64,000 bases of DNA from UBA1672 sp046542355 (lineage in GTDB: Bacteria > Pseudomonadota > Alphaproteobacteria > Micavibrionales > Micavibrionaceae), in the NCBI GenBank assembly GCA_046542355.1, contig JBKHBN010000001.1:124001-188000 (forward strand), written 5' to 3'. A program made the translations under genes and the position numbers. This document shows positions 28,502 to 36,766 of the stretch, piece after piece. The notes below the pieces were generated by a model. The model made no database searches. It was not told where the DNA came from and worked only from the letters and a program-made list of their open reading frames with translations. Position 1 is the first letter of the stretch. Each line of letters starts with the position of its first letter.

Positions 28502-29728
28502 TTACGCCGCCACACTGCGCAAGCCGTGGTGGCTTTGCCACAATCCGACCAATATATCAGCCATCACACGCACATCATCAAGACTATGCGCAGCCGTCGC
28601 TGTTAAGCGCAGCCGTTCCGTACCACGCGGAACAGTCGGATAATTAATAGGCTGCACATATATGTTATGCTCGCGCATCAATATATCCGTCACCTCACGG
28701 CAACAATTCGGCTCCCCGACAACCAAAGGCACAATATGGCTATCTCCACGCATATAAGGCAGTCCTCCAGCCTCTAAAGCACCTTTAAGAAGACCAACAT
28801 TCCTAAGCTGACGCTGGCGCTCCACGCGCGATCCCTTTAAATGTTCAACAGACGCATGCGCCGCCGCCAGCACTGCCGGAGGCAAGCTGGTTGTAAATAT
28901 AAATCCGGGCGCATAGCAGCGCACAGCATCAATCACCGCAGCCTTGCCGGTAATAAAACCTCCCATCGCGCCATAAGCCTTACCAAACGTGCCCTCAATC
29001 ACATCAATCCGATCCATCAAACCGCGCTCTTCAGCGACTCCGCCGCCGCGCGGCCCATACATCCCCACAGCATGCACTTCATCAAGATACGTCATGGCAT
29101 TATATTTCTCGGCCAGTGCAACCGTTTCTGAAAGCGGAGCAATATCCCCTTCCATAGAATACACAGACTCAAAGGCAATGATTTTAGGGCGCATTATATC
29201 CACGGATTTAAGCAACTCTTCCAAATGCTCAAGATCATTATGACGATAAATCATTTTTTGCTGTTTACTGTCTTTGATCCCGTGAATCATAGAAGCATGA
29301 TTGAGTTCATCAGAAAAAATAACACACTCGGGCATCAGCTTCCCAAGAACACCCAGCGCTCCTTCATTGGCCACATACCCGGAGGAAAAAACCAAACCGG
29401 CCTCTTTACCGTGCAAATCCGCTACGGCCTCCTCAAGCGCCACATGATAGATCGTTGTCCCAGAAATATTACGCGTACCACCTGCACCTGCACCCGAAGC
29501 CTCCAGCGCCTCCTGAGCAGCAGCAAGAACCTTGGGGTGCTGCCCCATCCCCAGATAATCATTACTGCACCAGATCGCAACTTCCCTGCAGCCGCCCTGC
29601 CCATCATAATAACGCGCATAAGGGAAACGCCCAACAATGCGTTCTAGGGTTGCAAAAGTCCTGTAACGCCCTTCCTCTTTGACACGATCAACACAATGAC
29701 GAAAAAAATCATTATAACGCACAGACAT
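28502..29728 (-). CDS. hemA: 5-aminolevulinate synthase
   Basis: PLP enzyme that condenses glycine and succinyl-CoA, the C4 entry to haem typical of Alphaproteobacteria. The 408-residue protein shows WCSNDYLGMGQHP, GAGAGGTRNISGT, the aldimine Asp in YLDEVHAVGMYGPRGGG, the PLP Lys in GTFGKAYGAMGG and the ALAS-specific C-terminal INYPTVPRGTERLRL, which separates it from other alpha-oxoamine synthases. The ATG at 29728 matches the normal family start. It is flanked by unrelated genes and probably monocistronic. Confidence 0.96.
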   Translation of the reverse strand: MSVRYNDFFRHCVDRVKEEGRYRTFATLERIVGRFPYARYYDGQGGCREVAIWCSNDYLGMGQHPKVLAAAQEALEASGAGAGGTRNISGTTIYHVALEEAVADLHGKEAGLVFSSGYVANEGALGVLGKLMPECVIFSDELNHASMIHGIKDSKQQKMIYRHNDLEHLEELLKSVDIMRPKIIAFESVYSMEGDIAPLSETVALAEKYNAMTYLDEVHAVGMYGPRGGGVAEERGLMDRIDVIEGTFGKAYGAMGGFITGKAAVIDAVRCYAPGFIFTTSLPPAVLAAAHASVEHLKGSRVERQRQLRNVGLLKGALEAGGLPYMRGDSHIVPLVVGEPNCCREVTDILMREHNIYVQPINYPTVPRGTERLRLTATAAHSLDDVRVMADILVGLWQSHHGLRSVAA

Positions 29729-29921
29729 CGCAACCGCTCCTCTTCTTAAAAATCAGGGCACCAGACAAAAACACAAATGCAAGAGACATCTCCCTTTATT
29801 ATAGGCTTAATGCATAATAACAGATAATAAAAGAGGCACACTTAATTCAGATTATCTATTTTTAAGCGTTTTTCAAAACAATATTGGCCAAAGCACCGAC
29901 GTTTTTTTACGCTCCCCCACA

Positions 29922-31805
29922 TTAATCCCGAAAAAAATCATATATATTCTGCGCCATAGCGCGAGATATCCCCGAAACTCTGGCTAGCTCATCTACGCCC
30001 GCAGCCTCAATATCTTTCGCTGACCCAAAGTGCAGTAACAGCGCTTTTTTGCGCTTTGCTCCAATACCGGGAATCTGATCCAGCCCGGATTGAGACAACG
30101 CCCTTCCCCGGCGAGAGCGGTGCGCTCCTATTGCAAACCTATGCGCCTCATCCCGAAGCCTTTGTAAATAATGGAGCACTGGATCATTTTCAGGAAGCTG
30201 AAACACCTCCCTGCCCTCCATAAAAAATTGTTCACGTCCGGCGTTCCTGTCAGGCCCCTTTGCAATCGCAACCACGCTCAAGCTCTGCACAATCCCCATC
30301 TCTTCTAAAACCTCCAGACATACATTGAGCTGCCCTTTTCCGCCATCAATGAGCAACAAATCCGGCCAACTATCAGACCCGGGCCCCTGCCCGCCTTTTA
30401 AAGCACGCTGAAAACGCCTCGACAAAACCTCGCGCATCATCCCGTAATCATCAGACTGGTCTGCAATCTTGATATTGAACGTTCTATAGGCACTTTTCTC
30501 AAAACCACCAACGCCCTCAACTACCATGGCTCCCACCATATGTTTTCCGGAAATATGGCTATTATCATACACCTCGATCCTGCGCGGAAGCTCGTCTAGC
30601 CCAAACACGTCGGCGACACCTCGGCGCAGTGACAACCGTGTTGCCGAATGCGCCAGATGCCGATCCAAAGCCTGCTGCGCATTATTCTCAGCAAAATCAG
30701 CTATACGCCTGTACTTACCGCGTTTAGGAACGATAACACCCACAGCCCGCCCGGTATATTCACATAAGGCCTGCTGTAATAAATCCGGATCCTCAACAGG
30801 CATGCTCAAAACAATCCTCTTTGGAATCGGTTTGTTCTGATAAAACTGACCTACAAAAGCTGATAAAATAGAGCTTGGCTCCTCATCTTGCCCATGGCGC
30901 GGGAAATACGCTTTATTCCCAAGACTGCGCCCGCCACGATAAAAGAAAACCTGAATACAGCTCACGCCCTCATTGGAATAAATCCCCATAACATCCGCAT
31001 CACCAAGTTCACTATTCACGTCATAACGTGCCTGAACACTCGTTAAAGCACGAATACGATCACGCAAAATCGCAGCACGTTCATAATCCTCAGCACGACT
31101 AGCCTCTTGCATCTCTTGAACCAAAGCCTGACGCACAGCCTCTCCCTTGCCCTCCATAAAATCACGTGCCCCCTTCACCTGTCTGGCATAGTCCGCCTTA
31201 TTAACATAAGCGACACAAGGCGCAGTGCAGCGCTTGATATGATATTGCAAACAAGGACGGGAGCGATTTTGAAATACGTGATCAGAACAGTTACGCAGCA
31301 TAAAAACACGCTGCAAGATCGACAAAGCCCGGTTCACATCACCCGCACTAGGGAAAGGCCCGTAATAAAGCCCCTTTTGTTTCTTTGCGCCGCGATGCTT
31401 TTTGACCTGTGGAAAATCATACTCCTGATCAATTAAAATATACGGGAATGATTTATCATCCCTGAGCAATATATTATAACGCGGCTTCAATTTTTTTATG
31501 AGATTGGCTTCCAGCAACAAAGCCTCTGCTTCAGTGTGCGTTGTAATAAACTCCATACGCACCGTAAGGGAAACCATTTTCTGCAACCTCTGCGATAAAG
31601 CCTCAAAATGAGTATAAGAGCTAACACGCTTTTTCAGCGCTTTGGCCTTACCAACATACAAAACACCACCATCAGCAGCAATCATACGGTACACTCCCGG
31701 CCTCAAAGGCAAGGAATCAGCGTAAGAGCTTATAATCTCAACGCCTCTGCGAATTGAAGGAACACCATCGCCTTGATTACTTTTTTTCCCAGAAGAATTA
31801 TCCAT
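29922..31805 (-). CDS. uvrC: Excinuclease ABC subunit C
   Basis: Makes both incisions in nucleotide excision repair. The 627-residue protein has the GIY-YIG domain near the N-terminus (PLRPGVYRMI...VLYVGKAKALKKRVSSY), a Cys-containing interdomain segment, the UVR motif with EDYERAAILRDRIRAL that binds UvrB, the RNase H-like endonuclease domain with YDNSHISGKHMVGAMVV, and two C-terminal helix-hairpin-helix motifs (LDQIPGIGAKRKKALL and LARVSGISRAMAQNIY). The ATG at 31805 is preferred to a TTG at 31820. uvrB is also in the window at 55.3 kb, unlinked. Confidence 0.96.
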   Translation of the reverse strand: MDNSSGKKSNQGDGVPSIRRGVEIISSYADSLPLRPGVYRMIAADGGVLYVGKAKALKKRVSSYTHFEALSQRLQKMVSLTVRMEFITTHTEAEALLLEANLIKKLKPRYNILLRDDKSFPYILIDQEYDFPQVKKHRGAKKQKGLYYGPFPSAGDVNRALSILQRVFMLRNCSDHVFQNRSRPCLQYHIKRCTAPCVAYVNKADYARQVKGARDFMEGKGEAVRQALVQEMQEASRAEDYERAAILRDRIRALTSVQARYDVNSELGDADVMGIYSNEGVSCIQVFFYRGGRSLGNKAYFPRHGQDEEPSSILSAFVGQFYQNKPIPKRIVLSMPVEDPDLLQQALCEYTGRAVGVIVPKRGKYRRIADFAENNAQQALDRHLAHSATRLSLRRGVADVFGLDELPRRIEVYDNSHISGKHMVGAMVVEGVGGFEKSAYRTFNIKIADQSDDYGMMREVLSRRFQRALKGGQGPGSDSWPDLLLIDGGKGQLNVCLEVLEEMGIVQSLSVVAIAKGPDRNAGREQFFMEGREVFQLPENDPVLHYLQRLRDEAHRFAIGAHRSRRGRALSQSGLDQIPGIGAKRKKALLLHFGSAKDIEAAGVDELARVSGISRAMAQNIYDFFRD

Positions 31806-32072
31806 CAACACACCACACAAAAAAACAATTTGAATACTATAGTATGGAATTATCGTTCAATCTATACTTTAGGTTATATATTATCATTATATTACAGACA
31901 CTTAGAATAAATTATTGATTTAAAACAAAAAATAATTATAAAAATAAGAATAGACTCCTAAATTTCAACTTATTGCTGTAATTTTACAATAAAAATACTT
32001 GCAAAAAATAATTGTTCCCACCATCATTGCTTCATTTCGTGTGACCTTTAAATCCGGGGGGAGGATAAACCC

Positions 32073-32705
32073 ATGCAACACTTTACACTGCGTAAATACA
32101 CCGACAACAGCATTCTATATTCGGGACAATATAATTCATTCAATGAATGCCTTGAAGAGGCTATAAAAAAAACTATCGAACTGCCACACATAGACTTGAG
32201 CAACAAAAACCTGTCAAACCTGAATGCTGATGGCGCTATCATGCCCTACGCTGACTTTTCAGGCAGCAACCTTACCGGCGCAAATCTATCGGAAAGTTTT
32301 CTATATAACGCAAATTTTACAAACGCCAGCCTGTATAATTGCTGTATGTCCTATGCCGATATAAGAAAATGTGATTTTCGCGGAGCAGGCTTCGGCGCAA
32401 CCCTGATTAATGGTGCCAACATCGCAGAAAGCCAATTCTCCACCCTGTCTTGTTTTGATCTGGATTTTATCTCATGCATTAATACGAAAAACTGCCGCTT
32501 CATAGAACCAGATTACACCCCGCGCGACATGTCTTACCCTCCAACAGTGATCAAAGGGCTACTTAGCACACCAATCATTGTTATCGGAAATCATATAAAA
32601 ATCGGTGAAAAAACACTTAAATATGAGACAGTGCCCATTCTCTTGCAAACACTAAGCACACACGCCTATCAACAAATCGATAGAAACAACCACGAAGTGG
32701 CATAA
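32073..32705 (+). CDS. Pentapeptide-repeat protein
   Basis: A 210-residue protein whose central part (about residues 38-130) is made of A(D/N)LXX pentapeptides: IDLSNKNLSNLNADGA, ADFSGSNLTGANLSES, YNANFTNASLYNC, ADIRKCDFRGAGF. These fold as a right-handed quadrilateral beta-helix. N- and C-terminal caps of about 35 and 75 residues have no recognised similarity. Family members range from gyrase protectors to uncharacterised proteins; nothing here decides the role. A very strong ribosome-binding site (GGGGGGAGG) precedes the ATG. The 267 bp upstream are extremely AT-rich. Confidence 0.85.
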   Translation: MQHFTLRKYTDNSILYSGQYNSFNECLEEAIKKTIELPHIDLSNKNLSNLNADGAIMPYADFSGSNLTGANLSESFLYNANFTNASLYNCCMSYADIRKCDFRGAGFGATLINGANIAESQFSTLSCFDLDFISCINTKNCRFIEPDYTPRDMSYPPTVIKGLLSTPIIVIGNHIKIGEKTLKYETVPILLQTLSTHAYQQIDRNNHEVA

Positions 32706-32792
32706 GACAAGAATAAAAAAACATCCGAATAAAGACAGATAATCACTTGAAAAAAGTGCACTTTACCCTTACCAATAAAGCGCAATAAGGAT

Positions 32793-32877
32793 GCGCCTGT
32801 GGCGGAATGGTAGACGCTGCGGACTTAAAATCCGTTGACCTTAGGTCGTGCCGGTTCAAGTCCGGCCAGGCGCACCA
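32793..32877 (+). tRNA. tRNA-Leu (anticodon TAA)
   Basis: Class II tRNA: acceptor GCGCCTG (32793-32799) pairs with CAGGCGC, followed by ACCA ending at 32877. The anticodon loop CTTAAAA, between GCGGA and TCCGT, gives anticodon TAA (UUA codon). A long variable arm is present as expected for leucine. Confidence 0.96.
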
Positions 32878-32905
32878 ATCATTCTCACGTCTTCTCCACA
32901 AGAAC

Positions 32906-32952
32906 AAAAAAATTGCGGCTCACAGAGGTCATATAGACCTCAAAAGCCGCAA
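32906..32952 (-). terminator. Rho-independent terminator of the OmpA-family gene
   Basis: TTGCGGCT (32913-32920) pairs with AGCCGCAA (32945-32952), with an inner GAGGTC/GACCTC hairpin. Read on the minus strand the stem is followed by a run of seven T, 22 bp after the stop of the gene at 32975. Strong intrinsic terminator, serving the minus-strand gene. Confidence 0.85.
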
Positions 32953-32974
32953 CACTAACAAGTAAAGCTATATT

Positions 32975-33640
32975 CTACTCATGAAATTCAATTACAACGC
33001 GCCGGTTCTCCTGCAACGCCACACCATCCTCGGTATCGATAGCTGGCTTCTCCTCGCCGTAAGCTTTCTGATCTAAAACGCGGTTAACCACGCCCCGATC
33101 ATTCAAAGCATCGGAAACAGCCTGCGCGCGACGCTGTGATAAAGCGACATTATAAGAAGATGGCCCGGCTCTATCAGTATGTCCGGCAACAGTAACCTCA
33201 CGAGGCTCATAACGCTTAATCTCTTGTGCAACCTGATCCAGCACTTTTGCAGCTTCAGAACCTATACGGGCACTATCAAACGCAAAATGAACCTCATAAT
33301 CATTAAGCACATTATAAACCTTCATAGATTCAACATGCACCTTGCGCTGCTTACGCTCGGCACCTTGAGCACTTACCCTTCGCAAAGAGCACCCATGCTT
33401 CACAAAGCCCTGAGGCACAGGGAGATAGTTTTGACACGGTTCACGCCGCTGGTAATCCAGATACTGCCGCAACTCAAGTTTTTCCTGTGCACTAAGATGT
33501 TCCGTATAATCCTCATAAGACATCGCATCCACGGAATAGTGAGCTGTAAAGCTGTCCTGCGCAGCCTCAACGTTGCCGGAAAATGCTGATATCGCAAGAA
33601 CCGCAACAACGCCAAAAGCCTTTAAATTTATATGTTTCAT
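32975..33640 (-). CDS. OmpA-family peptidoglycan-binding protein
   Basis: A 221-residue protein with a Sec signal peptide (about 26 residues, ending NVEA) and a C-terminal OmpA-like domain (about 110-220): VHFAFDSARIGSEAAKVLDQ, EVTVAGHTDRAGPSSYN with the diaminopimelate-contacting Asp and Arg, LSQRRAQAVSDAL and ENRRVVIEF. The middle region has two cysteines (PCQNYL and HGCSL), probably a disulfide. No lipobox, no beta-barrel, so it is probably a periplasmic protein that ties an unknown partner to the cell wall. A good ribosome-binding site (AAGGAAAGGA) and a strong terminator flank it. Confidence 0.88.
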   Translation of the reverse strand: MKHINLKAFGVVAVLAISAFSGNVEAAQDSFTAHYSVDAMSYEDYTEHLSAQEKLELRQYLDYQRREPCQNYLPVPQGFVKHGCSLRRVSAQGAERKQRKVHVESMKVYNVLNDYEVHFAFDSARIGSEAAKVLDQVAQEIKRYEPREVTVAGHTDRAGPSSYNVALSQRRAQAVSDALNDRGVVNRVLDQKAYGEEKPAIDTEDGVALQENRRVVIEFHE

Positions 33641-33745
33641 AATGTAATCCTTTCCTTGTCCTGTGATTTTATTTTTTTACAGACACCCAACCAATAGATA
33701 TATAAAGAAAGAGTTCCTTGCCAGCAACAACAACCAAAGAAATTC

Positions 33746-33770
33746 GGAACTTCTCACCTTATTCCGCGTT
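33746..33770 (+). promoter_or_regulatory. Match to the EcfG-type general stress promoter
   Basis: GGAAC (33746-33750), a 16-base spacer and CGTT (33767-33770). This is the published alphaproteobacterial sigma-EcfG consensus (GGAAC N16-17 CGTT) without mismatch. It ends 37 bp before the start of the DUF1328 gene, a family often found in general stress regulons. Assignment by pattern only. Confidence 0.7.
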
Positions 33771-33807
33771 GGTGTGATCAACAAACCACTGAAAAAGGAG
33801 GATTATC

Positions 33808-33984
33808 ATGCTTGGATGGGCTGTCTTGTTTTTTATAATCGCAATTATAGCTGGCGTATTAGGACTTGGGGGCGTAGCGGTACTCGCAGCAGATATCGCA
33901 CAGCTAATATTCTTTGTATTCATTGCCCTTTTTATAGTGGCTGCCACAGTGCACGCTGTTAAGGGTCACTACCCACCTGCTTAA
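33808..33984 (+). CDS. DUF1328 small membrane protein
   Basis: A 58-residue protein with two hydrophobic helices: LGWAVLFFIIAIIAGVLGLG and, after the short AADIAQ, a second IFFVFIALFIVAATVH helix. The opening MLGWAVLFFIIAIIAGVLG pattern is the DUF1328 (PF07043, YtjA-like) signature. An AAGGAGG site lies eight bases before the ATG, and a matching EcfG promoter lies 38 bp upstream. Function of the family is unknown; it is typically induced in general stress. First gene of the 33.8-36.5 kb envelope-stress group. Confidence 0.88.
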   Translation: MLGWAVLFFIIAIIAGVLGLGGVAVLAADIAQLIFFVFIALFIVAATVHAVKGHYPPA

Positions 33985-34081
33985 AACGTGGACATTGCGG
34001 CCTCGCAATCTAACGAGAGCCAGAATCAAAAACCTAATTAAAGAAGAACACAGCAATAAAGTCTATTAATAGGAGAAAACA

Positions 34082-34255
34082 ATGAATAATAAAGGACTTC
34101 TAATTATTATAATTCTGCTATTACTCGGAATTTTTGCGATCATTTTAATGGAAGCGACCGAAGAATCTCCCAGCGAACAAATTGCCAACGATATAGGCGA
34201 AGTAACAGAAGAACTCGGCAATCAGCTTGACGAGATAACAGCCGATACGAACTAG
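34082..34255 (+). CDS. Very small single-span membrane protein
   Basis: A 57-residue protein: short polar start, one strongly hydrophobic helix (residues 6-23, LLIIIILLLLGIFAIILM), then an acidic amphipathic tail (EATEESPSEQIANDIGEV and TEELGNQLDEITAD). AGGAG lies seven bases before the ATG. Too short for most gene finders, but the ribosome-binding site and amino-acid pattern support it. Its TAG stop is the start of a 22-bp sequence that also closes the mgtC gene at 36.4 kb. No family recognised. Confidence 0.6.
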   Translation: MNNKGLLIIIILLLLGIFAIILMEATEESPSEQIANDIGEVTEELGNQLDEITADTN

Positions 34256-34273
34256 ATAGCGTACTCATAAAAC
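34252..34273. repeat. Copy of the 22-bp element end (left-end type)
   Basis: The sequence starting CTAGATAGCGTACTCATAAA is 19/22 identical to the left end of the element at 36454. Both include the stop codon of the preceding gene. An inverted pair ATAAAACAG (34267-34275) / CTGTTTTAT (34311-34319) follows and may act as a transcription terminator. No right end was found here. Confidence 0.5.
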
Positions 34274-34388
34274 AGAACAAAAGAACCGCGTAAGCATTTT
34301 TCAAAAAGTCCTGTTTTATTTCAGGAACTCTTTCAACGTTCATCAATTGGTAGACGTACAAACCCAAAAGAAAAAAGGAGAAATAACT

Positions 34389-35255
34389 ATGATTAAGGGA
34401 TTTTTAACAGCCGTATCAGTGATAGCGATTATGGGTTCTGCGCCCACACTGGCTGATACATACAATAAAGATGACATGTCTGGAAACACTTCAAAAACGG
34501 AAACAAAAGCACATTCTGATGGGAGCTTCACAAAAGACGCCAAACAAGCCTGGCAAAACACTAAGGAAGATATGTCACAAGCCGCCGAAAACGTTTCGGA
34601 GGCAACAAAAGAGACATATAAAAATATAAAATCCACCCTTACCGATGATAAGGATGCCACAACAAACAGCGTTAAAATTAATCGGCGCATGACGGCTTCA
34701 GGTATAATCGGTCAGCCAGTTTATAACAAAAACGGCGACCGCGTGGCGAAGGTTGAAGACATTATCCTAAACCGTAATGGAGAAGCGATTATGGTCGTTC
34801 TTGTAGATGGCGAATGGACTGGACTTGGGAAAATGGCAGCATTCGACTATAACCTCATGACCAACCGCAGCGCACAAGGAGATGTTATAGCGCCTCTAAC
34901 AGAAGAAATGATTACCAATGCAGCATCTTTTTCTTACGACCGTGAAGATTACAGCAACACTGTAAAAGTAATTCCCAGCAACGGATATAGCATGACAGAA
35001 CTTCTGGATGCCCAGCTTGTCAATCCGCAAGGCGAAAAAATGGCCGAAATTGACAACATCTCTTTGCAAAACGGAGAAGCTAAGCGCTTAATTGTCGAAT
35101 ACGGCGACATGATGGGTATTGGCGGAAATCGTGTTGCTCTGAACTATGATTCCGTAGAACTGGTACCTAATGGACGTGATAACGAGCTTGATTTTGAGCT
35201 AAGTACGGCACAGGCCCGCTATTTTGAAAATTTCAAAAACACGTCAAATCAATAG
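34389..35255 (+). CDS. Periplasmic double PRC-barrel protein
   Basis: A 288-residue protein with a Sec signal peptide (residues 1-22, ending TLA). Residues 30-95 form a hydrophilic amphipathic region (DAKQAWQNTKEDMSQAAENV...EATKETYKNIKSTL) similar to LEA/apolipoprotein-like repeats. Two PRC-barrel domains follow: 101-157 (GIIGQPVYNKNGDRVAKVED) and 201-260 (LLDAQLVNPQGEKMAEIDNI). Alphaproteobacterial proteins of this layout are common in stress regulons but have no settled function. An open TTG start at 34347 is rejected because AAAAGGAG and the signal peptide both point to the ATG at 34389. Confidence 0.85.
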   Translation: MIKGFLTAVSVIAIMGSAPTLADTYNKDDMSGNTSKTETKAHSDGSFTKDAKQAWQNTKEDMSQAAENVSEATKETYKNIKSTLTDDKDATTNSVKINRRMTASGIIGQPVYNKNGDRVAKVEDIILNRNGEAIMVVLVDGEWTGLGKMAAFDYNLMTNRSAQGDVIAPLTEEMITNAASFSYDREDYSNTVKVIPSNGYSMTELLDAQLVNPQGEKMAEIDNISLQNGEAKRLIVEYGDMMGIGGNRVALNYDSVELVPNGRDNELDFELSTAQARYFENFKNTSNQ

Positions 35256-35362
35256 TCTAGTACTGTCTTGCCCGGCAAACCACTGCCCGGGCAAGCAGCA
35301 AATTAAATCGTCGATCACGGATAAAAAAATAACTCATAAAACCGAAGAAGGAGAGACATACA

Positions 35363-35614
35363 ATGTTTTTGCGAAACATGCTCACAGCCACACTTTGCTT
35401 GTTCATGGCAGGTTGTGGAAGCACAAAACAGACCGCGCACTTAGCGGCGGAGCCATTGGAGCCGACGCAGGTGCTGTAGGCAGCGCTATCACAGGAGGAG
35501 ACGCCGGAGCTGGTGCAGATAGGTACAGTGATAGGCGGAGCGGTAGGTGCTGCCACTAGTGCCGCAATAAAAGAAGACGATGTCAATCTCAGCAAACCCG
35601 TATGGAGAAAATAG
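35363..35614 (+). pseudogene. Glycine-zipper lipoprotein gene with two compensating frameshifts
   Basis: The ATG at 35363 follows GAAGGAGAG and opens a type II signal peptide with lipobox MAGC (Cys18). After about 22 codons the frame runs into a stop at 35476-35478, but a second frame continues the protein from the A run at 35425-35428 as KTDRALSGGAIGADAGAVGS, and a third resumes at 35519 as IGTVIGGAVGAATSAAI and ends at TAG 35612-35614. Joined, these give a normal ~83-residue glycine-zipper lipoprotein. One base is missing in the A run and one base is extra near 35518. Either a recently broken gene or two sequencing errors. Confidence 0.75.
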
Positions 35615-35655
35615 TCTAGGACGCATTAACATAACCAAAAACAAGGAGAGACACG

Positions 35656-35958
35656 ATGCCCGAAGAAAACCGTCCCCTTAATCTGGAAACATTATTTGAC
35701 GACATGATATTCCCCGCAAACAAAACCGACCTCATCAGCCATGCACAGGAAAAAGAAACAACACAAGACACAATGACGTTACTGCGCGGTATGCCTGCAA
35801 GAGAATACCTGTCCTTAAACGATTTAAATCAAAGTCTATTTCTGCTGGAAGAATTACCCGGCGGAGAAAATCAATGGTCATCCGCACAAGCAAGTGCTCC
35901 GTTTCATAAAAAAGAACAAATCAAAACAAAACTGGCAGGAAAAGGAAAGGTGCGATAA
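35656..35958 (+). CDS. DUF2795-domain protein
   Basis: A 100-residue protein. Residues 13-60 match the DUF2795 pattern, a small helical domain with Phe/Tyr-Pro-Ala-x-Lys-x-Asp-Leu-(I/V)-x-x-Ala: here FDDMIFPANKTDLISHAQ followed by LLRGMPAREYLSLNDLNQSL. The C-terminal 30 residues are polar and basic. The stop is four bases before the mgtC start, so the two are translationally linked. Family function unknown; frequent in stress-induced loci. Confidence 0.72.
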   Translation: MPEENRPLNLETLFDDMIFPANKTDLISHAQEKETTQDTMTLLRGMPAREYLSLNDLNQSLFLLEELPGGENQWSSAQASAPFHKKEQIKTKLAGKGKVR

Positions 35959-35962
35959 AAGA

Positions 35963-36457
35963 ATGCTTTCCGAATATCTGCCACAATCTCTTACTTTAAC
36001 TGAAATTGTACTCCGCATTGCCGCAGCCGCGTGCGCTGGGCTTATTCTAGGGCTGGATCGCGACATAAAAGGCAAGCCCGTTGATTTCCGCGCCTATATG
36101 ATTATTTGTATGGCCACAGCAATGATGGCCATGATTACGCAGGAATTATTAATCATAATGCCGCAAAATGCAGAAAACCTGAATCTGGATCCCTACCGGA
36201 TTATCGAAGGGGTATTGGTAGGCATCGGCTTTTTAGGCGCCGGAGCAATAATCAAAACCAACGAGAATAATGGCGGCAAAGAAGTCATCGGCACAGCCAC
36301 CGGCGCGAGCATCTGGGCATCTTGCGGCATTGGCATGGCCATAGGCTTTGGACTATATATACTGGCAGGCATCACCTTTATAGGCATTTTCCTGACATTA
36401 CGCCTATTCAGCCACATAATGAAAAAAATATTCGATAAAGATAGTTTCCACGATTAG
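35963..36457 (+). CDS. MgtC/SapB-family inner-membrane protein
   Basis: A 164-residue membrane protein with four to five helices. The N-terminal MgtC signature is clear: EIVLRIAAAACAGLILGLDRDIKGKPVDFRAYMIICMATAMM, containing the conserved G-x-(D/E)-R and acidic residues, then GVLVGIGFLGAGAIIK and VIGTATGASIWASCGIG. MgtC proteins modulate F-ATPase and survival in low Mg2+ in pathogens; here the role is inferred only. The cytoplasmic C-terminal ACT-like domain of long MgtC proteins is absent. The start at 35963 is chosen over an upstream frame because of the neighbour's stop at 35958. The TAG stop lies in a repeat end. Confidence 0.88.
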   Translation: MLSEYLPQSLTLTEIVLRIAAAACAGLILGLDRDIKGKPVDFRAYMIICMATAMMAMITQELLIIMPQNAENLNLDPYRIIEGVLVGIGFLGAGAIIKTNENNGGKEVIGTATGASIWASCGIGMAIGFGLYILAGITFIGIFLTLRLFSHIMKKIFDKDSFHD

Positions 36458-36729
36458 ATAGCGTCCTCATAAAATTTTTCCATTTTGCACGTATCAAATG
36501 TTTGATAGATACGCATGAAAGACGCGCATGGACATAGCCATTGCTACGTTCAAGCGACTTGAATGCGGAGTTACAAAAATTTGCCGCACCCGCGGGTTTC
36601 CAAAACAAACGTAATGAGCAGCGTTTTTGCCACTCGCATATGCGCTGCATGTCCATTCGTGTCAAAAACTTGCTCCTTTTACCTGTTTTGGAAACAGAAT
36701 TGTAGAGATTTTATAAATACGCTACCTAA
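36454..36729. mobile_element. Candidate non-autonomous element or IS remnant with inverted ends
   Basis: The outer 22 bp at 36454-36475 and 36708-36729 are imperfect inverted repeats (18/22), reading TTAGATAGCGTCCTCATAAA and, inverted, TTAGGTAGCGTATTTATAAA. The 230-bp interior carries an inverted ATGGACAT/ATGTCCAT pair and only short frames. A copy of the left end lies at 34252. No transposase is present. It occupies the whole gap between mgtC and the gene at 36767. No duplicated target site could be made out. Confidence 0.5.
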
Positions 36730-36766
36730 GGCTGAAGGCTAAAGCTACACCAAAAAACAACCGCAT

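Noticed and set aside
34325..34346. A second GGAAC upstream of the PRC-barrel gene as an EcfG promoter
   Set aside because: The only CGTT lies 8 bases after GGAAC, not 16-17, so the spacing rules it out.
36408..36665. An 85-codon frame on - across the inverted-end element
   Set aside because: Starts at TTG, no ribosome-binding site, runs into the mgtC coding end; taken as part of the element rather than a gene.
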